49,170 nucleotides of DNA from Fimadaptatus sp050946055 (GCA_050946055.1 JBMNUB010000018.1:1-49170); one strand, 5' to 3'; counted from the stretch's first letter, positions 1-7,683 are shown. The notes: a model not told the origin generated them from the sequence alone. Translations and numbers: made by a program.

Positions 1-2
1 CA

Positions 3-326
3 AATGAGTACGCCGCACAGGACGGCTACACGACGAACGAGTACGCCGCGCAGGACGGCTACACGGCGAACGGGTACGCCGCGCAGGACGGCTACACGGC
101 GAACGGGTACGCCGCGCAGGACGGCTATGCAGCGAACGGGTACGCCGCGCAGGACGGCTATGCGTCGAACGAGTACGCTACACAGGACAGCTACACGACG
201 AACGAATACACCGCACAGGCCGGCTATGCAGCGAACGGGTACGCCGCACAGGCCGGCTACACGTCGAACGAGTACACCGCGCAGGACAGCTATGCGGCGA
301 ACGGGTATGCCGCACATGATGCCGGT
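3..326 (+). repeat. 33-bp in-frame tandem repeat, nine full copies plus a partial
   Basis: Each 33-bp unit begins AACGAG/AACGGG-TAC-GCC and encodes 11 residues. Copies 2-5 are nearly identical; copies 6-9 have more third-position and conservative changes (GCC for GAC, AGC for GGC), so the left side looks more recently expanded. The array runs off the left edge. Confidence 0.9.
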
Positions 327-1193
327 ATGGCTTACGTGGATGCTGAGCAGCAGTATGTGCCGGAGAGCATAGCCGCTGAAACGCCTGTGCCTGATCGGCA
401 GGAAAAGCTATTTGCCGAGCCGCCCAAGTTCGCGCGCAGCAGTGGCGCGGCTATGCCGGCGTATGGCAGGGTGTATCAAGGCCCGGGACAGCGCTATATG
501 CCCGTTCAGGTCAACGAGCGGCCGCAGTTTGAGTTGCCCGACATGGACATAGCGGCGCTGGACGATGAGGGAGGCATGCCTGCTGAGGCAGAAGGAGAGC
601 GCGTCGCGTCCGCACCTGTGGAGACGCATGAGCGGCCCGCGCCTGCCGCACAGCCCGCGCCTGCCGCACAGCCCGCGCCGGTTGCACAGCCCGCGCCCGC
701 CGCACAGCCTGCGCAGAGTGACGAGGTTCATGCTAAAGCGGATGGGGCGGAAGCTCATGCGGCTGCGCCTGCCAAGAGCGCACAGGCCGGTAAGGCTGCG
801 CAGAGTGCATCTAAGCCAGAGACGCGCAAGGCGCAGACAGATATGCCCCGCGGATATCAGTCACGCCGCGAGCGCGCTGCCAAGCGCCGCGAGGCAGAAC
901 TTGCCGCGCAGGAGCGCGCTACACAGGAGCGTGCCGCGCAGGAGCGCGCCGCGCAGGAGCGCGCCACACAGGAGCGTGCCACACAGGAGCGCGCCGCACA
1001 GGAGCGTGCTGCGCAGGAGCGTGCTGCGCAGGAGCGTGCCACACAGGAGCGCGCCACGCAGCAGCCATCCATATCGGTTCATGCCGTGGACGAACAGACT
1101 CAGTGGCAGCGACCGGTTGCTCAGCCCATGCCGCCGCGCTCGATAAGCGTGCGCGCGTCGGGTGATACGCGCGACAGGGAGTACGACGATTGA
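3..1193 (+). CDS. Repeat-rich hydrophilic protein, 5' end missing
   Basis: The reading frame is open from the first bases to the TGA at 1191-1193, so the start lies before the window. About 396 residues are visible. Order: nine and a part copies of an 11-residue Tyr/Gln/Asn-rich unit (N-[EG]-Y-[AT]-[AT]-Q-[DA]-[GS]-Y-x-x); a middle part without repeats (GYAAHDAG to about residue 200); four PAPAAQ-type hexapeptides; an Ala/Lys linker; then ten QERAA/QERAT pentapeptides, probably a charged helix; and a short tail. No signal peptide, membrane segment or catalytic motif is visible in this part. The reading frame is chosen because the repeats keep a sensible protein periodicity in it; the other open frames give Arg/Thr-rich shadows. 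Function unknown; the composition suggests a disordered scaffold or division/envelope-associated protein, which is inference only. Confidence 0.75.
   Translation, partial: NEYAAQDGYTTNEYAAQDGYTANGYAAQDGYTANGYAAQDGYAANGYAAQDGYASNEYATQDSYTTNEYTAQAGYAANGYAAQAGYTSNEYTAQDSYAANGYAAHDAGMAYVDAEQQYVPESIAAETPVPDRQEKLFAEPPKFARSSGAAMPAYGRVYQGPGQRYMPVQVNERPQFELPDMDIAALDDEGGMPAEAEGERVASAPVETHERPAPAAQPAPAAQPAPVAQPAPAAQPAQSDEVHAKADGAEAHAAAPAKSAQAGKAAQSASKPETRKAQTDMPRGYQSRRERAAKRREAELAAQERATQERAAQERAAQERATQERATQERAAQERAAQERAAQERATQERATQQPSISVHAVDEQTQWQRPVAQPMPPRSISVRASGDTRDREYDD
636..716 (+). repeat. 18-bp in-frame repeat encoding PAPAAQ
   Basis: Four 18-bp units and a partial one inside the repeat-rich CDS, encoding PAPAAQ, PAPAAQ, PAPVAQ, PAPAAQ. 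Probably a flexible linker. Confidence 0.8.
903..1064 (+). repeat. 15-bp in-frame repeat encoding AAQER/ATQER
   Basis: Ten 15-bp units (GCC-GCG-CAG-GAG-CGC and variants) plus a partial unit ending ATQQ. The five-residue charge pattern would suit a single alpha helix or coiled-coil stalk. Confidence 0.85.
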
Positions 1194-1332
1194 TGTGGAC
1201 GCATGCCGCGCAGGAAGGCATTCATTGCCGGCGCGGCTCATGCCGGGCGCGGCGCACGAAGGACGGGTGCGCCGCGCATTTGCGCAGTCATGCGCTAAAG
1301 TTTGATATGTGTATGCAAAGGGGAGATATGAT

Positions 1333-2016
1333 ATGATAGAGCGCAGAGGGCGCATAACGGCCTTCGTAGGCAATTACGGCAGCGGCAAGACTGAGATATC
1401 GCTGAGCACGGCGCTGGACATAAAGGCGGCGGGCGCGGCAGAGGTTATGCTGGTGGATTTGGACATAGTGAACCCGTACTTCCGCAGCTCTACGCGCCGC
1501 GAGCTGCTGCGCGCGCAGGGGGTGGAGGTGGAGCAGCCCTCGTTTGCGCTGACCACAGTGGACATACCGGCGCTTCCGGCCAGCATACTCAGCATATTCG
1601 AGCGCCCCGAACTTCAGGTTGTGCTGGATGTGGGCGGCAACGATACGGGCGCGGCGGCACTGGGGCAGTATAAGCCGTATCTGGAGCGCGAGGGCTGCGA
1701 TCTGCTGTATGTGATAAACGCACTCAGGCCGCTTTCGGGCTGCGCGGATGATATAATCGAGATGATGGCCGAGATACAGGGCCGCGCGCGCATAGCCATA
1801 TCGGGCCTTGTCAACAACACCAATCTTCAGGACGAGACGACGATTGAGGACGTGCTTGCGGGTCAGAAGATAGTCGAGGAAGTATCGGCGCGCACGGGCA
1901 TACCGGTGCGCGGCATAGGCGTGCTGGAGGGCATGCTGGACGCGCTGCCGGAGGAGATGAGGCGCATAGCCTTCCCGGTAGTGCGCCGCATGGCTCCCGA
2001 GTGGCTGGAGGAGTGA
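1333..2016 (+). CDS. P-loop NTPase (MinD/SIMIBI-like ATP-binding protein)
   Basis: A 227-residue cytoplasmic protein. Walker A is near the N-terminus (GNYGSGKTE, about residues 13-21), followed by a LVDLDIVNPYF strand typical of a Walker A'/switch region and a VVLDVGGNDTGAAALG stretch, as in MinD/ParA-like or GTPase-like ATPases. No second domain is fused. The start is the ATG at 1333 rather than the upstream ATG at 1309, because AAAGGGGAG at about 1317-1325 sits 7-8 bases before it. It follows the repeat-rich gene by 139 bp. The exact substrate is not deducible. I recall similar stand-alone P-loop proteins near ferredoxin-type oxidoreductase genes in anaerobes, but no such neighbour is visible here. 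Confidence 0.8.
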   Translation: MIERRGRITAFVGNYGSGKTEISLSTALDIKAAGAAEVMLVDLDIVNPYFRSSTRRELLRAQGVEVEQPSFALTTVDIPALPASILSIFERPELQVVLDVGGNDTGAAALGQYKPYLEREGCDLLYVINALRPLSGCADDIIEMMAEIQGRARIAISGLVNNTNLQDETTIEDVLAGQKIVEEVSARTGIPVRGIGVLEGMLDALPEEMRRIAFPVVRRMAPEWLEE

Positions 2017-2021
2017 GCGCG

Positions 2022-2096
2022 ATGAGAGGTGCCATCATAGCAGGTGATGGCATGGGAACCCACCTAGGCGCCCCTGAAAGTGGAGCTGCCGCGTGA
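2022..2096 (+). CDS. Possible 24-residue small ORF inside the structured segment
   Basis: An ATG at 2022 lies 5 bases after the NTPase stop and about 9 bases after a GGAGGAG sequence that is the end of the NTPase gene, so ribosomes could reinitiate. The peptide begins MRGAIIAGDGMGTHLG, which loosely resembles the N-terminus of sugar-nucleotide transferases (MKAVILAAGxGTRL), and stops at TGA 2094-2096. The same bases form the first hairpins of the candidate RNA. It could be a leader peptide, a gene remnant or coincidence. Confidence 0.25.
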   Translation: MRGAIIAGDGMGTHLGAPESGAAA

Positions 2097-2326
2097 GCGA
2101 CTGAGGGGTAACCCAGCCGCGACAAGAGCAATCTTGCGTGGGCCGGGACAAACTCAGTTCCTCCTAAAGCAGCCAGCCGATATTCGGGGTAAATCCTTCC
2201 GGCGCTTGCGCACCACATTCCCTTTCGGGGAAGGCAGGGCTGGGCTACGGCGCAGCCGTACTCCGCTGAACCGGGAAGCTGTTACCATAGCGGCTGAATG
2301 TCACCCCTACCGCAATTGAATATAGC
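2022..2326 (+). ncRNA. Candidate structured non-coding RNA, family not identified
   Basis: About 305 bases without a long ORF, packed with complementary segments and ended by an intrinsic terminator. Visible helices: GCCATCA/TGATGGC (2031-2051) enclosed by AGGTG/CACCT; CCCCT/AGGGG around 2072-2107 containing CGC-GTGA-GCG; CAAGA-GCAA-TCTTG near 2124-2137; CCGA-TAT-TCGG near 2177; TTCCC-TTTC-GGGGAA near 2218; ACGGC-GCA-GCCGT near 2247; and CCGCT/AGCGG near 2262-2295. The GTGA and GCAA loops are GNRA tetraloops on the plus strand, which sets the orientation. I looked for the signatures of RNase P RNA, tmRNA, SRP RNA, cobalamin and T-box elements and did not see them. It may be its own transcript or a 3' part of the NTPase transcript. 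Confidence 0.55.
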
Positions 2327-2373
2327 AAAAATCCGCTTTCAGCATCGCCCGATGCGTTGAAAGCGGATTTTTT
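2327..2373. terminator. Bidirectional intrinsic terminator
   Basis: AATCCGCTTTCA pairs with TGAAAGCGGATT, extended by GCATC/GATGC, with TTTTTT on the plus side and AAAAA on the 5' side. It can end the candidate RNA on the plus strand and luxS on the minus strand. The same stem sequence recurs in the terminator at 19099-19144. Confidence 0.85.
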
Positions 2374-2464
2374 GCACATTGACATTGGAACGCGCCAGCA
2401 TGTATCTTTGATAGGCGACGCGCAGACTTCCGCGCTTAATGCGCTGCATGCCGCGCCGCAGTCA

Positions 2465-2926
2465 TCACTCGCTGTACTTCATGTCCTCGACCGTCCAGCC
2501 TGCCAGCACGGGGCGCATGCCGGCGGCTATGTCGCGCGCGCCGGGCAGATCGTGTTCCAGCCAGTTGCCGCACTCGCGTGAGGACTGCGCGCCCGGAATC
2601 GGGCCGTCAAAGGCGCATATGAAGTCCAGCGTATCGCGGAACAGGTCCAGCGCCTGCTCGTGCGTTATGCCGCGCGTCAGGAAGTAAAAGCCCGTGCGGC
2701 AACCCATCGGCCCTACGTATACAACCGCATCCGAGAGCGCGCTGTTGCGTACGTAAGTCGCAAACAAATGCTCAAATGTGTGCAGCGCGGCATTGGCAAG
2801 GTACGCGCCCGAGTTTGGCACGACCATGCGTATGTCGTATGTCACTATGTCGCCGTCCACGCGCGATATGTAAAAGCCCTTTTTAAGCACGTCGTGGTTT
2901 ATCTCAAAAGAGGTTATGTTCTTCAT
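2465..2926 (-). CDS. luxS: S-ribosylhomocysteine lyase (LuxS)
   Basis: A 153-residue cytoplasmic metalloenzyme that cleaves S-ribosylhomocysteine to homocysteine and DPD, the AI-2 precursor, in the activated methyl cycle. The zinc ligands and base are in place: His49 and His53 with Glu52 in HTFEHLFATY, and Cys119 in ECGNWLEH. The catalytic Cys76 lies in GPMGCRTGFYF. Length is close to the family's ~155 residues. The start is the ATG at 2926, 7 bases after GGAGG; the upstream ATG at 2932 is only one base from that site. The start overlaps the stop of the deacetylase gene (ATGA), so the two are translationally coupled. The bidirectional terminator at 2327-2373 lies downstream. No pfs or other methyl-cycle gene is adjacent. 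Confidence 0.93.
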   Translation of the reverse strand: MKNITSFEINHDVLKKGFYISRVDGDIVTYDIRMVVPNSGAYLANAALHTFEHLFATYVRNSALSDAVVYVGPMGCRTGFYFLTRGITHEQALDLFRDTLDFICAFDGPIPGAQSSRECGNWLEHDLPGARDIAAGMRPVLAGWTVEDMKYSE

Positions 2927-3741
2927 TTGCATGCCTCCAGTCGGATTATGGAGCCGGCCGGCACCTTGACCGGCGCGTCGTCCGCGCTTATGTATACGTC
3001 ATGCGCGCTTATGTTCTGCACCATAGACCAGTCGGCGCTGAAGCGCAGCCCGCGCAGCGCATTTATGTAGTCCACTATCTCTATGTTGGTGGCGTACCAG
3101 ATGTCGTCGCGGCCGCCTGCCTGCGCGCAGAAGTTCTCTATCACGTCCCAGTTACCGTCGCGGTCAAACTCGAACGAATGTCCCCACAGATAGAACAGGC
3201 GCGGCTTGCGCGAAGGATAGCGGTCGTTTAGGAACTTGTCCCAGAGGTCGCCTATGCCGTTGTGGTGGCAGGTGGGGTCCCATGTCAGGAAGTCATCCGG
3301 CACGTCAAAGCGTCCGGTAGCGCGGGTGGTGCGCGAGTATTCCACGCCCAGCGCCCTGAGCAGCTCGACTACTCCCTCGTTAAAGTCGCCGAAAGGATAG
3401 CTCATGCCGCGCAGCGGATAGCCAGCCAGCGGTTCAAGTATGCGGCGATTGTCCTGCACCTCGGCGGCCACCAGCGGCAGCGTGAGCTGCGTGGGGAAGG
3501 GATGATTGTGCATGTGCAGGCTCAACTCATGGCGCGCAGCCAGCTCGCGGGTCTGCGCGGCGTCCAGATGCCAGCTGTCCGAGCCGTCCATGGCGTAGTT
3601 GCTGTTCAGGTGGAATGTGCCGCGTATGCCGTGCGCATCAAATATGTCGGCCAGACGCATGTCAAAGCGCACGCCGTCGTCGTAGCTCATGGTCAGCGCG
3701 TGCGTGAGGCCACCCGGCCAGCGGTTGAGGTCTATTTTCAT
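2923..3741 (-). CDS. Polysaccharide deacetylase (NodB-type)
   Basis: A 272-residue protein with the NodB fold. Near the N-terminus is TMSYDDG with the paired Asp of motif 1, then GTFHLNS. Motif 2 appears as SLHMHNHPF, supplying the metal-binding His residues, and GMSYPFGDFNEGV matches the motif 3 region. No signal peptide is seen: the protein starts directly with MKIDLNRWPGG, suggesting a cytoplasmic carbohydrate de-N-acetylase rather than a wall enzyme. The start has AAAGGAG 8 bases upstream. It is the first gene of a two-gene operon; its last codon overlaps the luxS start. The substrate cannot be told from sequence. Confidence 0.85.
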   Translation of the reverse strand: MKIDLNRWPGGLTHALTMSYDDGVRFDMRLADIFDAHGIRGTFHLNSNYAMDGSDSWHLDAAQTRELAARHELSLHMHNHPFPTQLTLPLVAAEVQDNRRILEPLAGYPLRGMSYPFGDFNEGVVELLRALGVEYSRTTRATGRFDVPDDFLTWDPTCHHNGIGDLWDKFLNDRYPSRKPRLFYLWGHSFEFDRDGNWDVIENFCAQAGGRDDIWYATNIEIVDYINALRGLRFSADWSMVQNISAHDVYISADDAPVKVPAGSIIRLEACK

Positions 3742-4201
3742 AAAAGCATCTCCTTTGTATCATAGGGCTGAAGCGCAGTGCAGATGCGCACAGCCGCCTG
3801 TCTTCATGCATGCCATGTTGCGGCACATCAGAAGGAATGCCGGGGCGCTGGACATGAGCCGCCCGCGCATACCGCTGCCCTTGCGGCCGCTTATGCCCGG
3901 CTTAAAGGCGGATTGCTCTAAGGATGCCATAGCCGCCGATTGGCCGCTTATAGGCTTATATCGCGCCAAACCGCCGGCGCGGATACTGCGCCGGCGACGT
4001 TTCCGCCCTGTAAAACGGCCCTGCCCGCGCATGCATTCCGCACGCCCGCCGCTGAAAGCGATGCAGTTTGGGCGCGCCATGGCATCGCAAAGCGCTAAAG
4101 TCTTATCGACAGCCTGATATCATTTTACACCGCTTTTAGCAACTGTCAACCATGTAAATTAACAATAGGCGCGTCAAAGGCCATGTTTTGCTCGGAAAAT
4201 A
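3742..4201. other. Intergenic region, no gene seen
   Basis: The 5' side of the deacetylase gene and the leader of the 4324 gene. Open frames on both strands have no ribosome site and no recognisable family. Between about 3970 and 4000 there is a GCCGGCGC/GCGCCGGC inverted repeat. The last 100 bases turn AT-rich toward the promoter. Confidence 0.6.
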
Positions 4202-4230
4202 TTGACTAAAGGCCGATTTAGGGTTATAAT
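4202..4230 (+). promoter_or_regulatory. Sigma-A promoter for the 4324 gene
   Basis: TTGACT (4202-4207), 17-base spacer, TATAAT (4225-4230). The -10 is perfect and the -35 differs at one base. It leaves a leader of about 85 bases before the GTG start. Confidence 0.85.
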
Positions 4231-4323
4231 TTGTGTAGAACAGGTTTAAAACACATAAAGTGCAAAAAATTGTCCAAGGGGCGATAAATAGAGCAGATCT
4301 GTTTATGCAAAAATTAAAGGCGG

Positions 4324-6501
4324 GTGTATTCGGTGGCTATAAATGGAAATTTGGCATTGGCCTGGCTGGAAGAAGATGATCCCTCCCGCGGTTTTTTTCG
4401 CGTAAGACCGACAGCTGTCATATCTTGTGCTGCCGGGGCATATGTCCACGGCGGTGAATACGGCGAGGAAGGTTTTTTGCGCATTGTACCCGATAAAAAT
4501 GAAATGAGTACATTTAAGCTGCGCATGCGCACATTGGGCAGACTGTGCCTGATAGATCTGCGCGCTCACCCGCGTGAAAATGATAAGATAAGGCAAAACA
4601 AAAACTACGCGCTGGGAACGGACAAAAATCCCTTTATGATATATTCGGATGTGATACGCGGCATACCCGACGGACTGGTGAGCGAGCTGCGCGCGCAGTC
4701 CGACAGCGGCGAACCTATCACGGCCAAGGTATATCTGCGCGAAGGCGATGCAGTGACCGGCCCATACCGGTGGTCGGGCGACGGGCTGGAGGCATGTGAA
4801 GGCGCTGAGTCAGGAGTGGACATAAGCGCGTACAGCATATTGGAGCTGGATGATGGACTGGGCGGGCGCGCTACGCTAATGGTGCGCCACGTGGATGACG
4901 TGGAGGCGTTGCAGCTAAGCCCGATAAGCGAATTCGTGCCTGAGCGCGAGGGCAAGCGCCAGTCGCCGCCTTCGGCCAGACCTGCCGATGCGGAGCTGCA
5001 TGCCGAGCCGCATGATGAGCTGGGCGCGCCGCCGCACGCTGAGCCGGAAAGGGCATCTCACGAGGGAGAACTGCCCATAGCGCTCAAGCGCCTTAAGGAG
5101 CAGATGGGCCTGAATCCGCGCCGCGGGCGCAGCCTGAGCGAGGTGGTGGACGAGCAGTGGCGCATGCGCCGCCAGGAGGAGCTGGGGCAATGCGTGCCGC
5201 CGCTGGCAGGCTCAGAGCCGGTGGCCTCGCCGGCAGAGCGGGCGCTGGCCGCCATGGATGCGGCATGGGAGTTCGAGGGGGCGCGCGCGCCGCTAATACA
5301 GGGCATAATATCCAAGGACGAGCTGGTGCGCAGGCTGCTTGAGGTATGTCCGCCTCAGCAGGGAGCGCTACCCACGGATGTGCGCCTTATAGAGCTTGAG
5401 GAAGAGCGGCTGAAGCTGATAACCGAGATCGACGGGCTGAAGCGCCATTCGCGCGAGATGAAGGCCGAGGTGCTGCGCGAGCTGCACCGCACGGGCGAGA
5501 TACAGGCCGACGAGCTGCGCAACAGCATAGTGCTGCTGGAAGAACAGATAGAGGAGCGCAGGCTCAAGATAGGCGAGCTGGAGCAATCGCTGAGCGAACT
5601 AAAGGAGGGCGCGCGCCGCGCGCTGGACAGGCCGCTGACCGAGCGGCTGACCGAGATGGTGACTCAGGACAGGCTGCGCGAACTGCTGGGGCTGGAACTC
5701 GCTGTAAATGCGCCCGCTGAGGCCGAGGACATAAGCGGGGCCGCGCATGCCGGGGAGGATGACGCGCCGGAAGCTGTGCTGACCGAGTTGTCATCGCCTG
5801 ATGAGCTTATAGACCGCGCTTCGATGGGTCTGCGCGCGGCGGGATGGCAGTTTGCGCGCGATGACGTGGTGCATATGCTGCTGGCGCTGGCGCTGGGCAG
5901 GCCGTTGATACTGTCGGGCTTTGCGGGGTGCGATGACGAGCGGTTCGCCGGGGCGCTCAGCGATGCGCTGGGCATGGAGCGGCTGCGCGACTGCGTGCGG
6001 CTGAATGCGGAGGGCGATTGTGCCGCCGTGCCGCCACAGGGCAGCGCCGTATGCTCCATATGGGATTATCCAGCCGGAGCGCCGGTGGGCAGCGCACTGC
6101 TGGACGCGGGCTTTGTGATGAGGGACGATTCACTGTGCTGTCTGCCACAGCGGATGGACGCGCTGCCGCCGCTTGCGGACGAGAGCCTGAGCGTCATGGT
6201 CGGGGACGCGCACATAAGCGAGCGCGCTGCGGGCAGGCTGAACGCGCTGGTTAGGCGCTTGGGCGAGTTTGGCGCGCGAGTGTCCCATGGCGCGCTGAAC
6301 GACTGTGCGCGCTATGTGGCGTCTGCCGCCAAGCTGATGAGCGGCGGCGAGGATCAGGCGTTGGATCAGGCGTTTGCCAGCCGCGTGCTGCCGTCGCTGC
6401 TGGTGCCGGCAGCAGATGAACTGATACAGGCGCTGCCGGTCATATTTAAGGGCATGGAAAAGTGCATGAAGATAATGCGCGCGCCGCTGCCCATATATTG
6501 A
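4324..6501 (+). CDS. Large coiled-coil protein with a degenerate AAA/McrB-like P-loop domain
   Basis: A 725-residue soluble protein not assigned to a named family. Three parts can be seen. Residues 1-190 are a mixed alpha/beta domain without a recognised motif, followed by an acidic, Pro/Ala-rich linker. Residues about 345-435 form a strong coiled coil rich in Glu/Leu/Arg heptads. Residues about 495-725 resemble an AAA+/McrB module: LILSGFAGCDDERFAGALSDALG sits where LILSGPPGTGKTxLAxxLAxxLG is expected, but the Lys-Thr of Walker A is replaced by Asp-Asp, so nucleotide hydrolysis is doubtful. GTG at 4324 is used, with AAAGG just upstream; GTG at 4333 is an alternative. It is monocistronic with its own strong promoter. 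Role unknown; a structural or regulatory AAA-like protein is the best reading. Confidence 0.7.
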   Translation: MYSVAINGNLALAWLEEDDPSRGFFRVRPTAVISCAAGAYVHGGEYGEEGFLRIVPDKNEMSTFKLRMRTLGRLCLIDLRAHPRENDKIRQNKNYALGTDKNPFMIYSDVIRGIPDGLVSELRAQSDSGEPITAKVYLREGDAVTGPYRWSGDGLEACEGAESGVDISAYSILELDDGLGGRATLMVRHVDDVEALQLSPISEFVPEREGKRQSPPSARPADAELHAEPHDELGAPPHAEPERASHEGELPIALKRLKEQMGLNPRRGRSLSEVVDEQWRMRRQEELGQCVPPLAGSEPVASPAERALAAMDAAWEFEGARAPLIQGIISKDELVRRLLEVCPPQQGALPTDVRLIELEEERLKLITEIDGLKRHSREMKAEVLRELHRTGEIQADELRNSIVLLEEQIEERRLKIGELEQSLSELKEGARRALDRPLTERLTEMVTQDRLRELLGLELAVNAPAEAEDISGAAHAGEDDAPEAVLTELSSPDELIDRASMGLRAAGWQFARDDVVHMLLALALGRPLILSGFAGCDDERFAGALSDALGMERLRDCVRLNAEGDCAAVPPQGSAVCSIWDYPAGAPVGSALLDAGFVMRDDSLCCLPQRMDALPPLADESLSVMVGDAHISERAAGRLNALVRRLGEFGARVSHGALNDCARYVASAAKLMSGGEDQALDQAFASRVLPSLLVPAADELIQALPVIFKGMEKCMKIMRAPLPIY

Positions 6502-7132
6502 CGCATCTAAGCAGTGTGACATGTACATCGTTTGAGGTATTAGAGACATGCGGATGACCGCATGACTTGGTGTGCTGTAAAAGCCGGCAGCTTGATAAGC
6601 GCGAAACGCTCATGCGTGCAATGCAAATGGCAAATGAAGGCGAAGCGGTTGCCGGTGCAGCTACGATTTGCAGATGCATTAGGCGCGCAAGCGGAAGTCA
6701 TAAGTTAAGCCGCCATGTCAGCGCGAGCTTTTCTGGATTGCGGGGCTTGCCTTGAGCCATGCGGATGACCGCATGGCTGGTTTTCGTGGGGCGGAAGTGC
6801 CATATGATGCGCCCGGGATGGCGTCGTTGATGCTGCGCGCGCAAGCATGCGTCTGGTGGCGGTTGCGTTCGGGCGGTTAGGCAATCCCATATGCGCCCGC
6901 GTGCGCAAAAAGCTCTCATTCCATCCGCGTGGCAGCTTGCGCAGTGAGCCGCAGCCCGAACGGATGGGTGCGGCTGATGAACGCTTGCAATGCGAAGTGT
7001 ATTGAGAAGCTTGAGCTGGATTATGATGGATAAATGACCACCCGGACAAAGAGGTTCGGGTGCCTGCTGCGCGGATTGCAGATTTCTTGATTCTCTTATA
7101 TACTTCACTTGGGGGAGAATGCTGAACTGGAT
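6502..7132. other. Intergenic region with duplicated hairpins, no gene seen
   Basis: About 630 bases with no supported ORF. It holds two copies of CATGCGG-ATGA-CCGCATG (6547-6564 and 6758-6775) and the hairpin CACCCGGAC/GTTCGGGTG at about 7039-7062. It marks the left edge of a stretch (to about 8740) whose codon use and repeats differ from the surroundings. Confidence 0.55.
6755..6784 (+). terminator. Terminator-like hairpin
   Basis: AGCCATGCGG-ATGA-CCGCATGGCT is a perfect 10-bp stem followed by GGTTTT. The inner 18 bases repeat those at 6547-6564. It is 250 bases after the 4324 gene stop; the T-run is short. Confidence 0.45.
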
Positions 7133-7145
7133 GGAGGAGCATGCG

Positions 7146-7607
7146 ATGGAGATAAGGCGGCTGACAAACGCTGAAGAAAAGCGGAAAGTGACAAGGCTCA
7201 TACTTGAAGCGCTTCCAGAATGGTTCGGCATTACGGAAGCAAGGGAAGAATACATAAGGGACTGCGCCGATGGCATGTTTTTTTCTGCCTGCGATGGGGA
7301 TAAACCGGTGGGCTTCTTGCACCTGAAGGAAACGGGCGCTGCCACGGTTGAGCTGCATGTCATGGGCGTTTTGAAGGAATTCCATAGGCGGGGCGTTGGC
7401 CGGGAGCTGTTTCATTGCGCTAGGCGGGCGGCAAGCGAAGCGGGCTATTCCTTTATGCAGGTAAAGACCGTACAGATGGGCAGATACGATGAATACGACA
7501 GAACAAACAGGTTCTATATTGCTATGGGCTTTCGGGAATTCGAGGTGTTTCCAAATCTGTGGGATGAATGGAACCCCTGCCAAATATATGTCATGAGCTT
7601 GGGATAA
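7146..7607 (+). CDS. GNAT family N-acetyltransferase
   Basis: A 153-residue protein. The acetyl-CoA-binding motif A is clear: ELHVMGVLKEFHRRGVGREL (the R/Q-x-x-G-x-G/A signature), followed by helix and FYIAMGFREFE, the usual C-terminal beta strand of GNAT folds. It should transfer an acetyl group to an amine; the substrate is unknown. The start at 7146 is chosen because GGAGGAG at 7133-7139 is 6 bases away; the upstream ATG at 7119 would place that site inside the gene. Codons differ from the neighbours (GAA over GAG, AGG over CGC, some ATT and CTT), and the gene sits among repeats, which suggests recent acquisition. Confidence 0.85.
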   Translation: MEIRRLTNAEEKRKVTRLILEALPEWFGITEAREEYIRDCADGMFFSACDGDKPVGFLHLKETGAATVELHVMGVLKEFHRRGVGRELFHCARRAASEAGYSFMQVKTVQMGRYDEYDRTNRFYIAMGFREFEVFPNLWDEWNPCQIYVMSLG

Positions 7608-7610
7608 CTG

Positions 7611-7683
7611 CCGGCATGGCGGCGGGCTGCCGCAAGGCAATTTGAGAGCGAAAGGGTGAGCTTCCATGCCGCCTTGCCGGAAT
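7611..7683. repeat. Long inverted repeat downstream of the acetyltransferase gene
   Basis: CCGGCATGGCGGC at the left pairs with GCCGCCTTGCCGG at the right (one mismatch in 13), enclosing about 45 bases. There is no T-run, so it is a hairpin or palindromic repeat rather than a clear terminator. Confidence 0.5.

Noticed and set aside
2022..2326. RNase P RNA, tmRNA or cobalamin riboswitch at the structured segment
   Set aside because: The conserved GAGGAAAGTCC, tmRNA end sequences and the cobalamin box GCCACTG were looked for and are not present.
3760..4080. 106-codon minus-strand ORF upstream of the 4324 gene
   Set aside because: Arg-rich, no ribosome site, no recognisable domain; typical GC-rich shadow frame.
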